A DNA stretch of 64,000 bases from Acanthococcus lagerstroemiae (Eukaryota; Arthropoda; Insecta; Hemiptera; Eriococcidae): positions 47,761,574 through 47,825,573 of the forward strand of contig CM063114.1 in NCBI GenBank assembly GCA_031841125.1, in the 5' to 3' direction. The position numbers and the translations under genes are program-made. Within the stretch, counting starts at the first letter, position 1, and each line of letters starts with the position of its first letter. Below, piece by piece: positions 40,893-50,930 of this stretch. The notes beneath the pieces are model-generated. The model had not been told where the DNA came from and made no database searches. It saw only the letters and a list, made by a program, of their open reading frames with translations.

Positions 40893-41634
40893 TAGTGCTG
40901 TCGATTCAACTCGATTAATCGATTAATCGATTTTTTTTAATCGGCAACGTTGTTGAATCGATTAATCAATCGATTTTAATCGATTCAACTCGACGCGATT
41001 AATCGACCGATTTTAATCGATTCAACTGGATTCGACTTGTATAGTTAGAATACTTATTAGTTATTAGTTATCAGACACGAATCGATTCGGCCCATTTAAA
41101 TCGGCTCGATTTGATTCAATCAAAAGTATGAAACACAAAGCATGAGTTAGAGGAATCAAAAACTTATTTCGGTATGTTATTTATTTAAAAGCCAAAAAGC
41201 AAAAAATCATAACACCAAAGTTACTTACACACAAAACAGTCTGTTCATTCTGTTACTCGAAAGAATAAAGAAAAATGAAGCATCGAATTCGTTTCATTTC
41301 TCCAACTTCGTCTGGGTTCGTCACCGTTCGTCTGCAGTAATAAAGGGAAGTGGGGCGAAGGAGTGAATAAAACTGGATTTAACTTGATTGATCGATCAAG
41401 TTAAATCCATTTCTGAATACATGCCGGAACTATAAAATCCGGTACATCTTTAATTGACGATTTAAAAAATTGGAAGTTTTTAATCAACTCGATTTTTTTA
41501 ATCGATTCAACTTTTGTAATCGATTTAAAATAATCGCGATTATAAGATTTGCCGATTTTCAATTTTTTTAAAAATCGATTCAATTTTTAAAAATCGATTA
41601 ATCGATTTTTTCCCCTTCAAAATCGACAGCACTA
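40893..41634. mobile_element. hAT-like MITE, TIR TAGTGCTGTCGATT, perfect 8-bp TSD
   Basis: TAGTGCTGTCGATT and AATCGACAGCACTA are perfect 14-bp inverted repeats. TTAGAGAG lies on both sides (40885-40892 and 41635-41642). The 742-bp interior is built largely of ATCGATTAATCGATTTTT phrases near both ends, giving strong self-complementarity. No transposase is visible. It interrupts the RTE linker in frame. Confidence 0.96.
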
Positions 41635-42584
41635 TTAGAGAGGAGCTGTCAGAGCAACTTGCAAAGCTAAATGCAGAGTGGGAGGAGCACTCATTACAAG
41701 CACTGTATGACAGGTTTGAGGATTCGATCGTCAAAGTAGTTGATAAATATGGCGAAAATAAAACTTCAGTGCAGACTGACGACAAGCTAACTGTGGACAC
41801 TAAGGTCTTAATTAGGGAGAGAGATAAATTGGAAAACAAAGAAAGAAAGACATGCAAGGAAAAACTAGAACTACTTCTATCGAGGAAGAGAGTGAGAGAA
41901 AAAATTAGAAAAGATATCCGAGAGTTTGACTCTAAATGTATCAAAAATATTCTAGCAAAGAGTAGGTCGATCAGGAAAGCTATGAAGGAAATCAACTCGA
42001 CGAAAAAGCTCATACCTAATATGAGTAATGAACAAGGCTGTAAGGTGTACGAGCGCAAGGGAATTGCAGAGGTTGCTACAAACTTCTACAGAAAGTTATA
42101 CAGTAAAGAGAATGGTAGAAAGGAGGAGAATGAGAAAGCAGAGTTTGGTGGCAATGACGTAGGCGATCCTTCTGAGTTCCCAAAGATCCTAGAGGAGGAA
42201 GTTGCAAAAGCATTGAAAACTGCGAAAACAGGTAAAGCAGCTGGACCGGACGAGATTGACAACGGGGCCCTAAAGCTCCTGTCAGAAATAATCCCAACAC
42301 TGACTAGACTTTTTAATAAAATTTTGGAAATTGAGTGCACCTCAAAACAATGGAAAATTGCTGAAATTATATTACTTTCTAAAAAAGGTAGAAAAGACGA
42401 TATTAAAAATTACAGGCCAATAAGTCTCACATCTAACATTGAAAAACTGTTTATGAAAATTCTAAAAGATAGGCTTTACTCCCAACTCGATAGTCAACAG
42501 GCTGTAGAACAAGCTGGGTTCAGGAAAATAATAACTCATACTTGGATAATTTTGAAATTTTTCTTCCAATTTGAATTTTGGTAA
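41635..42584 (+). pseudogene. RTE linker and reverse transcriptase N-terminal half
   Basis: From the MITE end, the frame is open for about 300 codons. The linker reads RKRVREKIRKDIREFDSKCI. VAKALKTAKTGKAAGPDEI marks the RT start (KxNKAPGxDxI), QWKIAEIILLSKKGRKDDIK and NYRPISLTSNIEKLFMKIL give motifs 1 and 2, and AVEQAGFRK gives the QAGFR block. Homology stops at about 42530, just before motif A. The remaining residues to 42584 are unrelated. Minus-strand frames 41540-42058 and 42076-42340 are shadows. Confidence 0.93.
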
Positions 42585-42589
42585 TTTGA

Positions 42590-43130
42590 TGGTTATGAAA
42601 ATGTTGAAAGATTAAATCAAGTTCGTTCAATTTCGACTCTTATTTTGGTGTTTAGGGCCTACCCTAGTGTCAATTTCGAAAATTTATCGCGTTGATGGAA
42701 TTTCCAAATCAGGCGACATCTCCGCTCTCCATCCCCATTTCGATATCTAATTCGATTACCGGAAAGTCAATTTTAATCACTTCTGGAGACCAGTTTTGGC
42801 TTTTGAAGCCTAAATCGGGAATCCAAGAGGAATCTGAAGAAATTTTCGAATTCTGCAACCCAGAAAATTCTAATACTTTATTCGATTTTCTAAAAATCAA
42901 TTTTGAATTTTGAGGCCCAAATCGCAGTTTTATAAGAATGCTCATAGAAGCTTTCAAATTCAGCGATGCGAAAAACTGCTTGTATTTTGATTCGTTACTC
43001 AATTTTCCAAGAATAGAGAACTCTGAAAGTGAATTCAGGGTATAAAGAAGAATCTTCTGGTGAAATTTTCGAAATCAACCACCCAAGAACTCCTATTTTA
43101 GTGATATTTCCATAAAATTTCAAGTTTAGC
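42590..43130. repeat. Degenerate repeat with TTTTGAATTTTGAGGCCCAAAT phrases
   Basis: Phrases like AATTTTGAGGCCCAAATC and TTCTGGAGACCAGTTTTGGC recur loosely. A similar type of sequence occurs at 59790-60400. Probably an old minisatellite; the period is not clear. Confidence 0.4.
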
Positions 43131-43715
43131 TCTAGTCTTGCTTAATGGGAGGATTTTTTTTTCTTTTTACCGAAAAAAAAAAACGAGACCTTGCCGTCAG
43201 AGATGCCGAATTAGGGGAAAAACTTTCATTCTTTTCCCATTCAGAATGGGTTCATCTTCATTCTTTGCGAAAAAGAGGAGAAGGAGGAATACGAGAGTGA
43301 ATGCATTCGTCAATTCAGCATCTCTACTTGACTTTTGAAGACCCCAGTTTGTCTCACGTCGATCGGACTTTGGAATAGAAATGGGTATAGGATTATCATT
43401 TTACAGTTTGTATAAAAATTAACGGTTATAGTGTTTTTATTCACTAACAAGGCTGGATTTACCTGACTGGCCGCTACGAGCTAATTTTTTTACCACCCCC
43501 AAAAATATACGTAAAATAAATCCCACTGTATTCGTTTTCAATTTTTCATCCCCTAAGCACTTACATTTGCTCACGGGAGCGGAAGCTGGAAGAATGTTAG
43601 AAATACTTGAGAGGAACACACAACTTCCTTTACACATTCAGATGGTCGTTATTTACTCTTGGTGGTATTTTTTCCCGAATTTCCTCTGATTCGTCTCCTA
43701 AGTTGGTTCCAATAG
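43131..43715. other. Unassigned DNA
   Basis: No recognisable gene or TE is present. Short open frames (43138-43338 plus, 43437-43637 minus) have no known similarity. Confidence 0.3.
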
Positions 43716-43718
43716 AAT

Positions 43719-43719
43719 C

Positions 43720-43781
<62 letters not shown>

Positions 43782-43783
43782 CA
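43719..43783. repeat. (CA)n microsatellite
   Basis: About 30 CA units with one G interruption near the right end. Confidence 0.98.
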
Positions 43784-43789
43784 AACCGC

Positions 43790-44260
43790 TACAAAGTTTC
43801 AGGCTAATTGGATGAGAGGAATCCGTGCCACAAGCTCCCTTTCGTTCTTATGGGAAAAACACATGGAGTTTTGACTTCTGTTTTAGACTAAATTTCCCTG
43901 CTATATTCTCCAGGACCAAAATCCGTGAATTGAACAATAGAACATTTGCTATCGGATTTAGCTTGTGACACTGGAAAATGAGTCTTTTGCTTTCAACTTT
44001 TAGAATTTAATAAAATGTTCAACTTTCTCAAATTTTAGGCTCTATGTCGAACAGAGAATTTAGTAAAAACAGAATAGTCATTGAAATTCGAAATTCAACG
44101 TTTGCTACTGACTTTCAGATTTTCGAAATGTCTTCCATATTTCAGCTTTGTTTTAACCGTTCAGATAACGTTCGATACTCAGCTTGAAACCTACCTTCGG
44201 CTTTTGACTGACTAGTCTCTGACAGGAGTCCAAGGTATTGTATTTTCAGAAACGAAATTT
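43790..44260. other. Unassigned DNA
   Basis: AT-rich sequence without gene or TE signature, apart from weak CTTTCAGxTTTT phrases that recur. Confidence 0.3.
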
Positions 44261-44265
44261 GACTT

Positions 44266-44527
44266 TCAGTTTGGGGAGGTGGAGAAGAAAAATTTGCCGA
44301 CAAATAATTTTTTTAAACTAAAAATTCGCTGACAAAATTTTTTTTAAATTATAAATTTGTCGATTTTTAATCGAAATATTTTTTAATTCAAAAAAAAAAA
44401 AAAAGAAACAAATAAACAGACATTTATAGAAAATGAAAAATTCAAATGAACAGTTTCTAAATTTGCCGATTGCCAAATTATTGGGAGGGGTGTTTCAACC
44501 CCCACACCCCTATAGTTTCGCCCCTAC
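44266..44527. mobile_element. Degraded MITE of the CAGGGGCGAAAC family
   Basis: The right end (CCCCTATAGTTTCGCCCCTA preceded by CAACCCCCA) and the internal AATTTGCCGA phrases match the MITE at 18632-18825. The left end is damaged (CAGTTTGGGGAGG) and lacks the GGGCGAAAC part. No duplication is visible. Confidence 0.6.
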
Positions 44528-44829
44528 CCGACTAGTCCGTGTGATTACCGAATTAGATTAGGCGTTTGTGCAAAGGAATCCAGAGTAATGCTGAAAGGGA
44601 TTTTTTAAAAGGAATTTTCTGACAATACCATACAACTGGCTCGAACGACAGTATAGAAAGTGGAAAAGACTGAGCCGAGGGTGATCTAAAGGAACGGGAG
44701 GGAAAAAATGCAACTCGAGCAGACAATCGCTGGTCTTAAGTAACCCTTGTTTCGGAGATTTTCGACCGCGAACCGAGTTAATAGTTCGACGTAGGTAAAA
44801 TACACGCAGGTTAATTTGGCCTGACGAGC

Positions 44830-45520
44830 TAGAAAACAGGGAGAGTGAGTCGGCGAGTGAGTGTGGGAGTGAGAGAGTGAGTGTGAGAAAGGGATCCGCA
44901 GCCAGAAAGAAAAGAGAGCTTGCGTGCCCCCAGAATCAAATATGTAATTCGGCTTCGATAGGAGCGTAATTACCTTAACGCTGTGCCGGGCCAGAGTCGT
45001 TCGCGAACGACGCGGCGCGGTGGTTGGCAACGGCGGCGGTACTGTACGCATGTTCCCTAAAATGACGCCCCTGTGTTTGGCCGGGATCTCGGACGGTTTC
45101 CCAGTGTATTTTGTCAGTTGTGGGCTTTTCAGCCGTGACGCATGAAGCTGCAAATTTCTCAAAATTGCGAATGAGTCCGTCCGTCTATATACGGCTACTA
45201 TTCTGTTAGCCCCACCCAAAAAAAAACGACATATTTCGGTTCCGCGTTCGGCGTTTTTTTTTTTTTTTTTTTTTCGCTCTCTTTCTCTCGCTCTCGAACC
45301 GGGCGTCGCGCGATTTTTTTTTTCTCGAAAAGCTAATTGCGAAAAGCGAAAAAATATCTAGAATAGTGATCTTTGATTCGCGGACGGTTCGTGTACGGAC
45401 TCGAGCGTGAGTGAAGTGTTCGAGCGGCGAAAAATTATTCGGAGTGTTCGCGATCGTGTTCGTGCAGTCGGAGACCGAACCGCTGTTTTTATTTCTTCTT
45501 CCGTATACCTCTTGGTAAGT
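44830..45520 (+). promoter_or_regulatory. Candidate host promoter and first exon with splice donor
   Basis: GTGAGT/GAGAG-type repeats (44836-44896) precede a CpG-rich segment (44985-45110), T-rich and CTCTC stretches (45255-45300), then a CG-rich stretch ending CTTG-GTAAGT at 45511-45520, a near-perfect splice donor. The layout resembles an insect 5' untranslated first exon with GAGA-like elements upstream. No initiator can be fixed and no coding exon follows in the window. The minus-strand frame 44686-45219 shares this DNA and is unrecognised. Confidence 0.35.
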
Positions 45521-46400
45521 AAACACCGGCTCCCTGGTGGACGGTCAACGTTCACGTGACCCCCCGTCTGTGCACGCGCGAGCCAGACATTTGGCGCGTT
45601 CGTGTGCCCCAGTCCCCCGAAAAATTACGCACGCGATCGATATATACAGAACGGCAATCGAACCGACTCGTCGGTCGATCGATCGCATTGCGGATAATTC
45701 GCCGCAGTCGGTGGCTGCGGCAGCTTCTCCTTCGTGTACCGACATCCGATCCGGAGTGGACCGCGAGGTTCGTAATTGATTTTTATCCAGTCGGTCACTG
45801 CCGGAACTTTTGCAAACTTACAAACGAAAGGAGAGTACTCGTTGACCGCCTACTGCTGGCTGCTAGCCGTTGCGAATACGCCGAAGTAGTTCTTCGAACT
45901 TGGGATGTAGCTCGACTGCTTGTGGTTTGTGTCTGGTGTGAGTGACGGTGTCCGATGCTTTGTTGAGTCGTATGTTGCAGTTGAGGAAGCAAGGAATCAA
46001 AACCGTGATGTTGGCCTTGGGTGTAGCCAGTAGAACTAATCGTTTGAACTTCACACTCCCATCATTGGTTCACGAATCGAAAAACTAAGTATAGTGTATT
46101 TGGTGACCGAATAAATCTAGGTTCTTCATCGTAGTAGTTCTATGGCTGTTGCCGAAAAGAATCTGACTGGATGTTGGTTTGTAGAATCAAGCATTCGGAC
46201 TTCGTATTTCGCTTTAATGAGCTCAGAAACCGAGGAAATCAAATTTGGTATACCCACTGACCGAGGAAATGTCAATTCATTTTGGTAGTCTAACTCCTCC
46301 CAATCGGTATCATTTCTCGATAGAACCAGTCGTTTACACCTCAGTTTCCCTTTTGATTGACCCAATCTATGCTAAGTAAATGCCATTATTTTAATTGTCC
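45521..46400. other. CpG-rich DNA then unrecognised minus-strand frames
   Basis: 45521-45780 is CpG-rich with overlapping open frames on both strands and no recognisable domain. The minus-strand frames 45863-46054 and 46126-46365 share a local similarity: KFKRLVL in one and RCKRLVL in the other, with about two-thirds base identity over 31 bp. This suggests an old duplication. I do not recognise the protein. Confidence 0.3.
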
Positions 46401-46410
46401 TACGACTCCC

Positions 46411-46590
46411 TGTATGAGAAGTTGAGCAGTACTAGCCGTGCAGCAGTTCCCGTTATCATTCGTGTTGTGGACATTAATTAAGAGACGTACGCGAACGTTC
46501 AATACGGTGTAATCACATATAGGAATAACTAACAAGACTGATAAGCGTTACTCTGAGTGTTAATACATTAATACAGTAGATAGCGCTACA
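46411..46590 (-). mobile_element. Probable gypsy LTR (3' LTR)
   Basis: On the minus strand a purine run GGGAGAG (46593-46600) is followed by TTTTGTAGCGCTATC, a typical polypurine tract and LTR start. The segment ends at CTCATACA (46411), giving TG...CA termini and 180 bp. The second LTR is not in the window, so the outer end and any duplication are uncertain. Confidence 0.55.
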
Positions 46591-46699
46591 AAACTCTCCC
46601 GACGCTAAATAATATCACTTGTGAATAATAAGAAAATAAGAGAGAAAAAAAAAATGAACATAAAGGACATAACAGAGTATTTACAAAGAAAAATATGGG

Positions 46700-47491
46700 G
46701 AGTTTAATATTTAATAAAGTCCTCAAATCGAGCTGGTGTTTTGATAGTTCTACTAGATCTGCGTAATGGCTGTACCTCTGGGTTGACTGCTGGATGCTGT
46801 TAGGGCTGGTTTCCTTCTGGCATATTTGCTGGTTGTACCATTGGTGGGTTAGCCTCTGGTGCTGCTACTGGTTGAGTTATAGGTTGCTCAATTGATGGTC
46901 CTCTTGGAATATCATACGATGTTGTTGGTCCCAACTGTACTTGTTTTGGGACCAAGGTAGATTGTAGTTGATCGATATGGCATCTTAACATTCGTCCATC
47001 TGCATCCAAATGTGCTAGATAGTGCCGCGAGCCGTATTTCTTTTTGATAATACCAGGTGCCTTCCTTGCTTAGAAACACGTGCTTGAATTCGTTGGTCTA
47101 GTTGAAACGATCGTGATGCTGCTATTGAAACTTGATGTCGATGTTCTCGGTATGGTCGAATAGCATCTAAGATGATACGCAAGCGACGACCTAAATACAG
47201 CTCTGATGGAGCTTTCCCACATGCCAGTGGTGTTGCATGATAGCGGAAGGTGATTTCTCTCAGTTTCTCTTTGAGCAGGGTTGAGTGGTTGCTGAGTAGT
47301 TTGAGGCGTCGTTTTACAGTTTGAACATTCCATGGTGCAATAAGACGTTGCTGAATCCCGCGTTCATTCCAGAAGCCTTGGAACTCTTTGGACTTGAAAA
47401 TTGAAGCGTTGTCAGATACAAGTTGGAGTGGAAACCCATGTGTTGAAAATATTTCTGACAGGTGTTTGATGGTACTCTCAGACGTGGGTGT
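46700..47491 (-). pseudogene. Gypsy integrase core (C-terminal half) and C-terminal domain
   Basis: In the frame partly overlapping 47070-47530, the minus strand reads LVSDNASIFKSKEF (second catalytic Asp) and WNERGIQQRLIAPWN, with Glu and the following block, then KLREITFRYHATPLACGKAP. Near 46980 it reads DADGRMLRCHIDQL and near 46710-46790 LRRSSRTIKTPARFEDFIKY, the typical gypsy pol C-terminus. Frames shift at several places. Confidence 0.88.
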
Positions 47492-47499
47492 GTGTATCT

Positions 47500-47765
47500 C
47501 AGGCCCGTAGCGAGTGACAAGACAGACAAGTGCGCTTGCCTTGCAAAAAAATTAAAAATTAGAATTTAAGTCTCTTTTGGTCTGATAAACAATAAGTTTT
47601 GCTCGGAATCTTCATCCAACATTATTTTTCCATTCCGCCATAGAAAATGTAAATTTGTTATCTGCTATTTTCAAGAAAAAATATTTGTAGGGGGGTGGGT
47701 GGAAAAGGAACCTTGTCCGAAATTTAACTTGCCTTGTCACAAATGATGAGCTGGCTACGGGCCTG
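47500..47765. mobile_element. hAT-like MITE, TIR CAGGCCCGTAGC, perfect 8-bp TSD
   Basis: CAGGCCCGTAGC and GCTACGGGCCTG are perfect inverted repeats bounding 266 bp. GTGTATCT is present on both sides (47492-47499 and 47766-47773). No coding capacity. It splits the gypsy integrase core. Confidence 0.96.
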
Positions 47766-47773
47766 GTGTATCT

Positions 47774-48240
47774 TTACATGAATTTCGCACCATTTAGATT
47801 TAGCGTCAACACAGATAAGGAAGTGATGCTGCAAAAACGGTCCCGCATAATCAGTGTGGACTCTTTCCCAATTTCCCTTGGGTACTTCCCACAGACGTAT
47901 CGATACCTTCGGTGGATTGTGCCTGTACTTCGCACATTCTGGACATGCTTTGACAAACTTATCAGTGCGCGCATCTATACCTTTCCAAGTTAGGTACCGA
48001 CGAGCCAACTGCTCATTTTAGTTGCTCCTGTGTGCGCGAAATGAAGTTCTTGTAGAATTTGTGTCTGGAGACTGGTTGGGATCACAACTCGATCATTTCG
48101 GAATATAATGCCTTCTGTGACTGTATATCCGGTATCTTCACACTGCGTTTGCACTTTCTTCAGCAAATTTTTCAATTCTGGACCTTTTTGAGTTTCTATT
48201 GCAATAATGTGTGCATTAATGGCTTCCATTAACTTCATGG
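47774..48240 (-). pseudogene. Gypsy integrase zinc finger and core start
   Basis: The frames 48238-47990 and 48008-47724 together read LQTQILQELHFAHTGATKM and then RRYLTWKGIDARTDKFVKAC plus PECAKYR. This is the HHCC zinc-binding domain. It is followed by WERVHTDYAGPFL (first catalytic Asp) and FLICVDAKSKWCEIH. A frameshift lies near 48000. Confidence 0.9.
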
Positions 48241-48941
48241 CCAGTTACAAAGTCATCAGTGTAGTCTACAAGGGGGTTGATTGTGGAGTTTTCAACCACA
48301 TGTACATCCGCGTTATCTTCACCCTTCTTGAATTTCACTTTGTAGTCAAATTGAGAAAGAAAACTAGCATAGCGTAGAAGGTGGGCCGACGTCATCTTTG
48401 GAAGTTGATTATTAGATGCAAATATTCTGGTAAGTGCTTGGTTACCTGTGACAAGGATGCATTTGTTACCCAACAGGTGATTGTAGGACTAAGTTGTCGC
48501 AAAGACTATAGCTAGCGCTTCTCGATCAAGCTGGAAGTAATTCTCTTCTGCTAGTGTTAAAGCTCTTGATGTGTGGGCAATTGGTCTCTCTTGGCCATTT
48601 ATCTGGTGTGAAATTACTGCTGCAGTACCAACAGGGCTGGCATCTGTTGTTACACTGACTGGTTTTTCCGGGTCAAATGGCACAATAGTTCGCTCACTGC
48701 AAATTTCTTCTTTCAAGTTCTTAAATGCCTTCTCGCACTCTGTAGACCAGATATAGGATACATTTTTCTGCAACAGTCTTCTGAGTGGCGCTGTCATTGA
48801 AGCGAGATTAGGAATAAACTGGTGATAATCGGTGATCATACCCAGGAATCGTCGAAGTTCTTCTTGATTCTTGGGGCGAGACATCTTCTGGACAGCAGCT
48901 GTCTTCTCTGGTGATTTACAGATGTTATCTTTGGTGATTAC
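48241..48941 (-). pseudogene. Gypsy RT end and RNase H domain
   Basis: The frame 48884-48489 reads NQEELRRFLGMITDYHQFIP and TAPLRRLLQKNVSYIWSTEC, the gypsy RT thumb, then VSVTTDASPVGTAAVISHQ (RNase H first Asp block) and HTSRALTLAEENYFQLDREA (Glu block). A second frame, 48473-48216, continues with LVTGNQALTRIFASNNQLPK and YKVKFKKGEDNADVHVV, the end of RNase H, with the usual D replaced by N. Catalytic residues are partly altered. Confidence 0.92.
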
Positions 48942-48945
48942 ATAT

Positions 48946-49169
48946 GGACGCTGTTGTAAACAAAATGAGTTATTAGTATCGTTGAAAAGAGCATAAAACG
49001 TAGATTTTTTTCAAAATGGGGCCCCCGATTCAAAAATGTGTAGTCACGTTGAAAAAAGCTTATCAGTAAACGCAGTGCCATATAGTTTCTACATGGCTCT
49101 TGAACTTCGAATCACGTGTTCTCAAAAAGCGGATTTTGTGGGTTAATTCCCTTTTGTTTAACAGCGTCC
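48946..49169. mobile_element. Short TIR element GGACGCTGTT, TSD ATAT
   Basis: GGACGCTGTTGTAAACAAAA at the left and TTTTGTTTAACAGCGTCC at the right are inverted repeats with a 2-base indel. ATAT flanks both sides (48942-48945 and 49170-49173). Removing the 224-bp insert and one ATAT restores the gypsy RT phrase SYLGY-VITKD. The superfamily is not clear to me. Confidence 0.88.
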
Positions 49170-49173
49170 ATAT

Positions 49174-49318
49174 CCAAGATATGATACTTTCTCCTTGAAG
49201 AATGAGCATTTCTTCTTGTTCAAACAGAGATCATGTTTCTTCAATACTGAGAGACATGTTCGAAGATTTTTGGCACACTCTTCCACTGTGTTATCAGCTG
49301 GCTCTAGCTGTGTGTATT
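49174..49318 (-). pseudogene. Gypsy RT fragment before the MITE
   Basis: The minus strand reads DNTVEECAKNLRTCLSVLKK, then HDLCLNKKKCSFFKEKVSYL and GY, the gypsy RT segment leading to the thumb (LKLNxxKCxFxxxxVxYLGY). It begins abruptly at the satellite boundary, so the YxDD motif is lost. Confidence 0.85.
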
Positions 49319-50930
49319 TGTAATTTAATTTTGACAGCTCACATATTGAGTGACCTTTTCTACCAAGTTCATTGACCTTTCCTGGTCACTTTGTCGACCT
49401 TCTGTGAATCAATTGACTGTTTTGAACCTACTGGCTGACTGTTTTGACCCTACCTTTTGATGGTTGTGTGTGTATTTGTAATCTAATTTTGACAGCTCGC
49501 ACTCATTGACCGTTCTACCAAGTGCATTGCCCTTTTCTGTCGAACTTGTTGACTCAGTTAATCAATTGACTGGGTTGAAACTATCAGCTGGCTGTTTTAA
49601 ATCTACTTTTGGCAGTTGTGTGTATTAGTGATTTAATATTGATAGCTCACACTTCTAGATTGACCTTCTCTTCCAAGTTCATTGACTTTTTCTTCTGAGT
49701 TCACGGTCCTTTCCTTCCAAGTTTATTGCGCTTTTCTAGCAAGTTTGTTTACCTTTTCTGGTCAGTTTGTTGACCTTTTGTTAATCAATCAACTGTTTGG
49801 AACCTTTCAGCTGACTGTTTTGAACTTACCTTTTGGTAGTTGTGTGTGTATTTGTAATCTAATTTTGACAGCTCGCACTCATTGACTGTTCTACCAAGTT
49901 CATAGCCATTTTCTGTCAGACTTGTTGACTTTCAGTTAATCAGTTCACTGGGTTGAAACTATTAGTTGGCTGGTTTATACCTGCATTTGGTATTTGTGTA
50001 TATTTGTAATTTAGTTTTGATAGCTCACACATATAGATTGACCTTTTCTTCCAAGTTTATGGCACTTTTCTACCCAGTTTGTTGACCTTTTCCAGCCAGT
50101 TTGTTGACCTTTTGTTGATCAACTGACTGTTCTGAACCTATCAGCTGACTGTTTCAAACCTACCTTTTGGTGGTTGTGTGTGTATTTGTAATCTAATTTT
50201 GACAGCTCGCTCTTATTGACTTTTCTACCAAGTTCATCGCCCTTTTCTGTCAAAGTTGTTGACTTTCAGTTAATCAGTTGATTAGGTTGAAACTATCAGC
50301 TGGCTGTTGTAAACCTACCTTTGGTAGTTGTGTGTATTTGTAATTTAATTTTGACAGCTCACACTTATAGACTGACCTTTTCTACCAAGTTTACTGACCT
50401 TGTCTAGCCAGTTGGTTGACTTTTTGTTAACAAATCTGTTTTGAACGTTTCAGCTAACTGTTTGAAACCAACTTTTGGTGGTTGTGTGTATTTCTAATCT
50501 AATTTTGACAGCGCATACTCATCAACTGACCTTTTTTTTTAATCAAGTTCATTGTGTTTTCCCGTCAAGTTTAGTGACCTTTTGTCAATCTGTCAACTGT
50601 TTTGAACCTACCTTTTGGTGGTTGTGGGTGCATTTGTAATCTAATTTTCACAGCTCATGCTCATTGACACTTTCTACCAAGTTCATTGAGCTTTTTGTTA
50701 ATCAGGTGACTGTTTTGAATATATCAGCTGACTGTTTAGAACCTACCTTTTAGTGTGTGTTTGTTTGTTTGTTATCTAATTGTGACAGATAACGCTCATT
50801 GAGCTTTTCTATTGATTTTATTGACCTTTTGTGTGAAGTTCGTTGAACTTTTGCTAATTAGTTTATTGTTTCGATCCTATTTTTATGTGGTTGTGTATGT
50901 ATTTGTAACCTAATTTTGAAGGATTAACTG
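49319..50930. repeat. ~155-bp satellite array
   Basis: TGTGTATTTGTAATCTAATTTTGACAGCTC-type phrases recur at about 49311, 49465, 49620, 49843, 49997, 50177, 50330, 50484, 50628, 50757 and 50899, mostly 145-155 bp apart. Within a unit, CTACCAAGTTCATTGACCTTTTCT-like subrepeats occur. About ten diverged copies are present. No gene is present. Confidence 0.92.

Larger units (their letters stand above)
40675..42530 (+). mobile_element. RTE-type LINE, middle part, interrupted by a hAT MITE
   Basis: The plus strand holds the end of the endonuclease (about 40690-40800), linker, and RT fingers/palm start (to 42530). A hAT-like MITE at 40893-41634 with a perfect duplication splits the linker. The 5' and 3' ends of the LINE are missing. 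This copy is from a different RTE subfamily than the one at 19.7-24.5 kb. Confidence 0.88.
46600..49318 (-). mobile_element. Ty3/gypsy element, pol remnant, two MITE insertions
   Basis: The minus strand reads the RT end (49318-49174, then 48941-48800), RNase H, integrase zinc finger, integrase core and C-terminus, followed by a purine tract and probable LTR. A 224-bp TIR element (48946-49169) lies in the RT, and a hAT MITE (47500-47765) lies in the integrase core. The 5' part is cut off by the satellite beginning at 49319. Frames are broken throughout. Confidence 0.92.
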
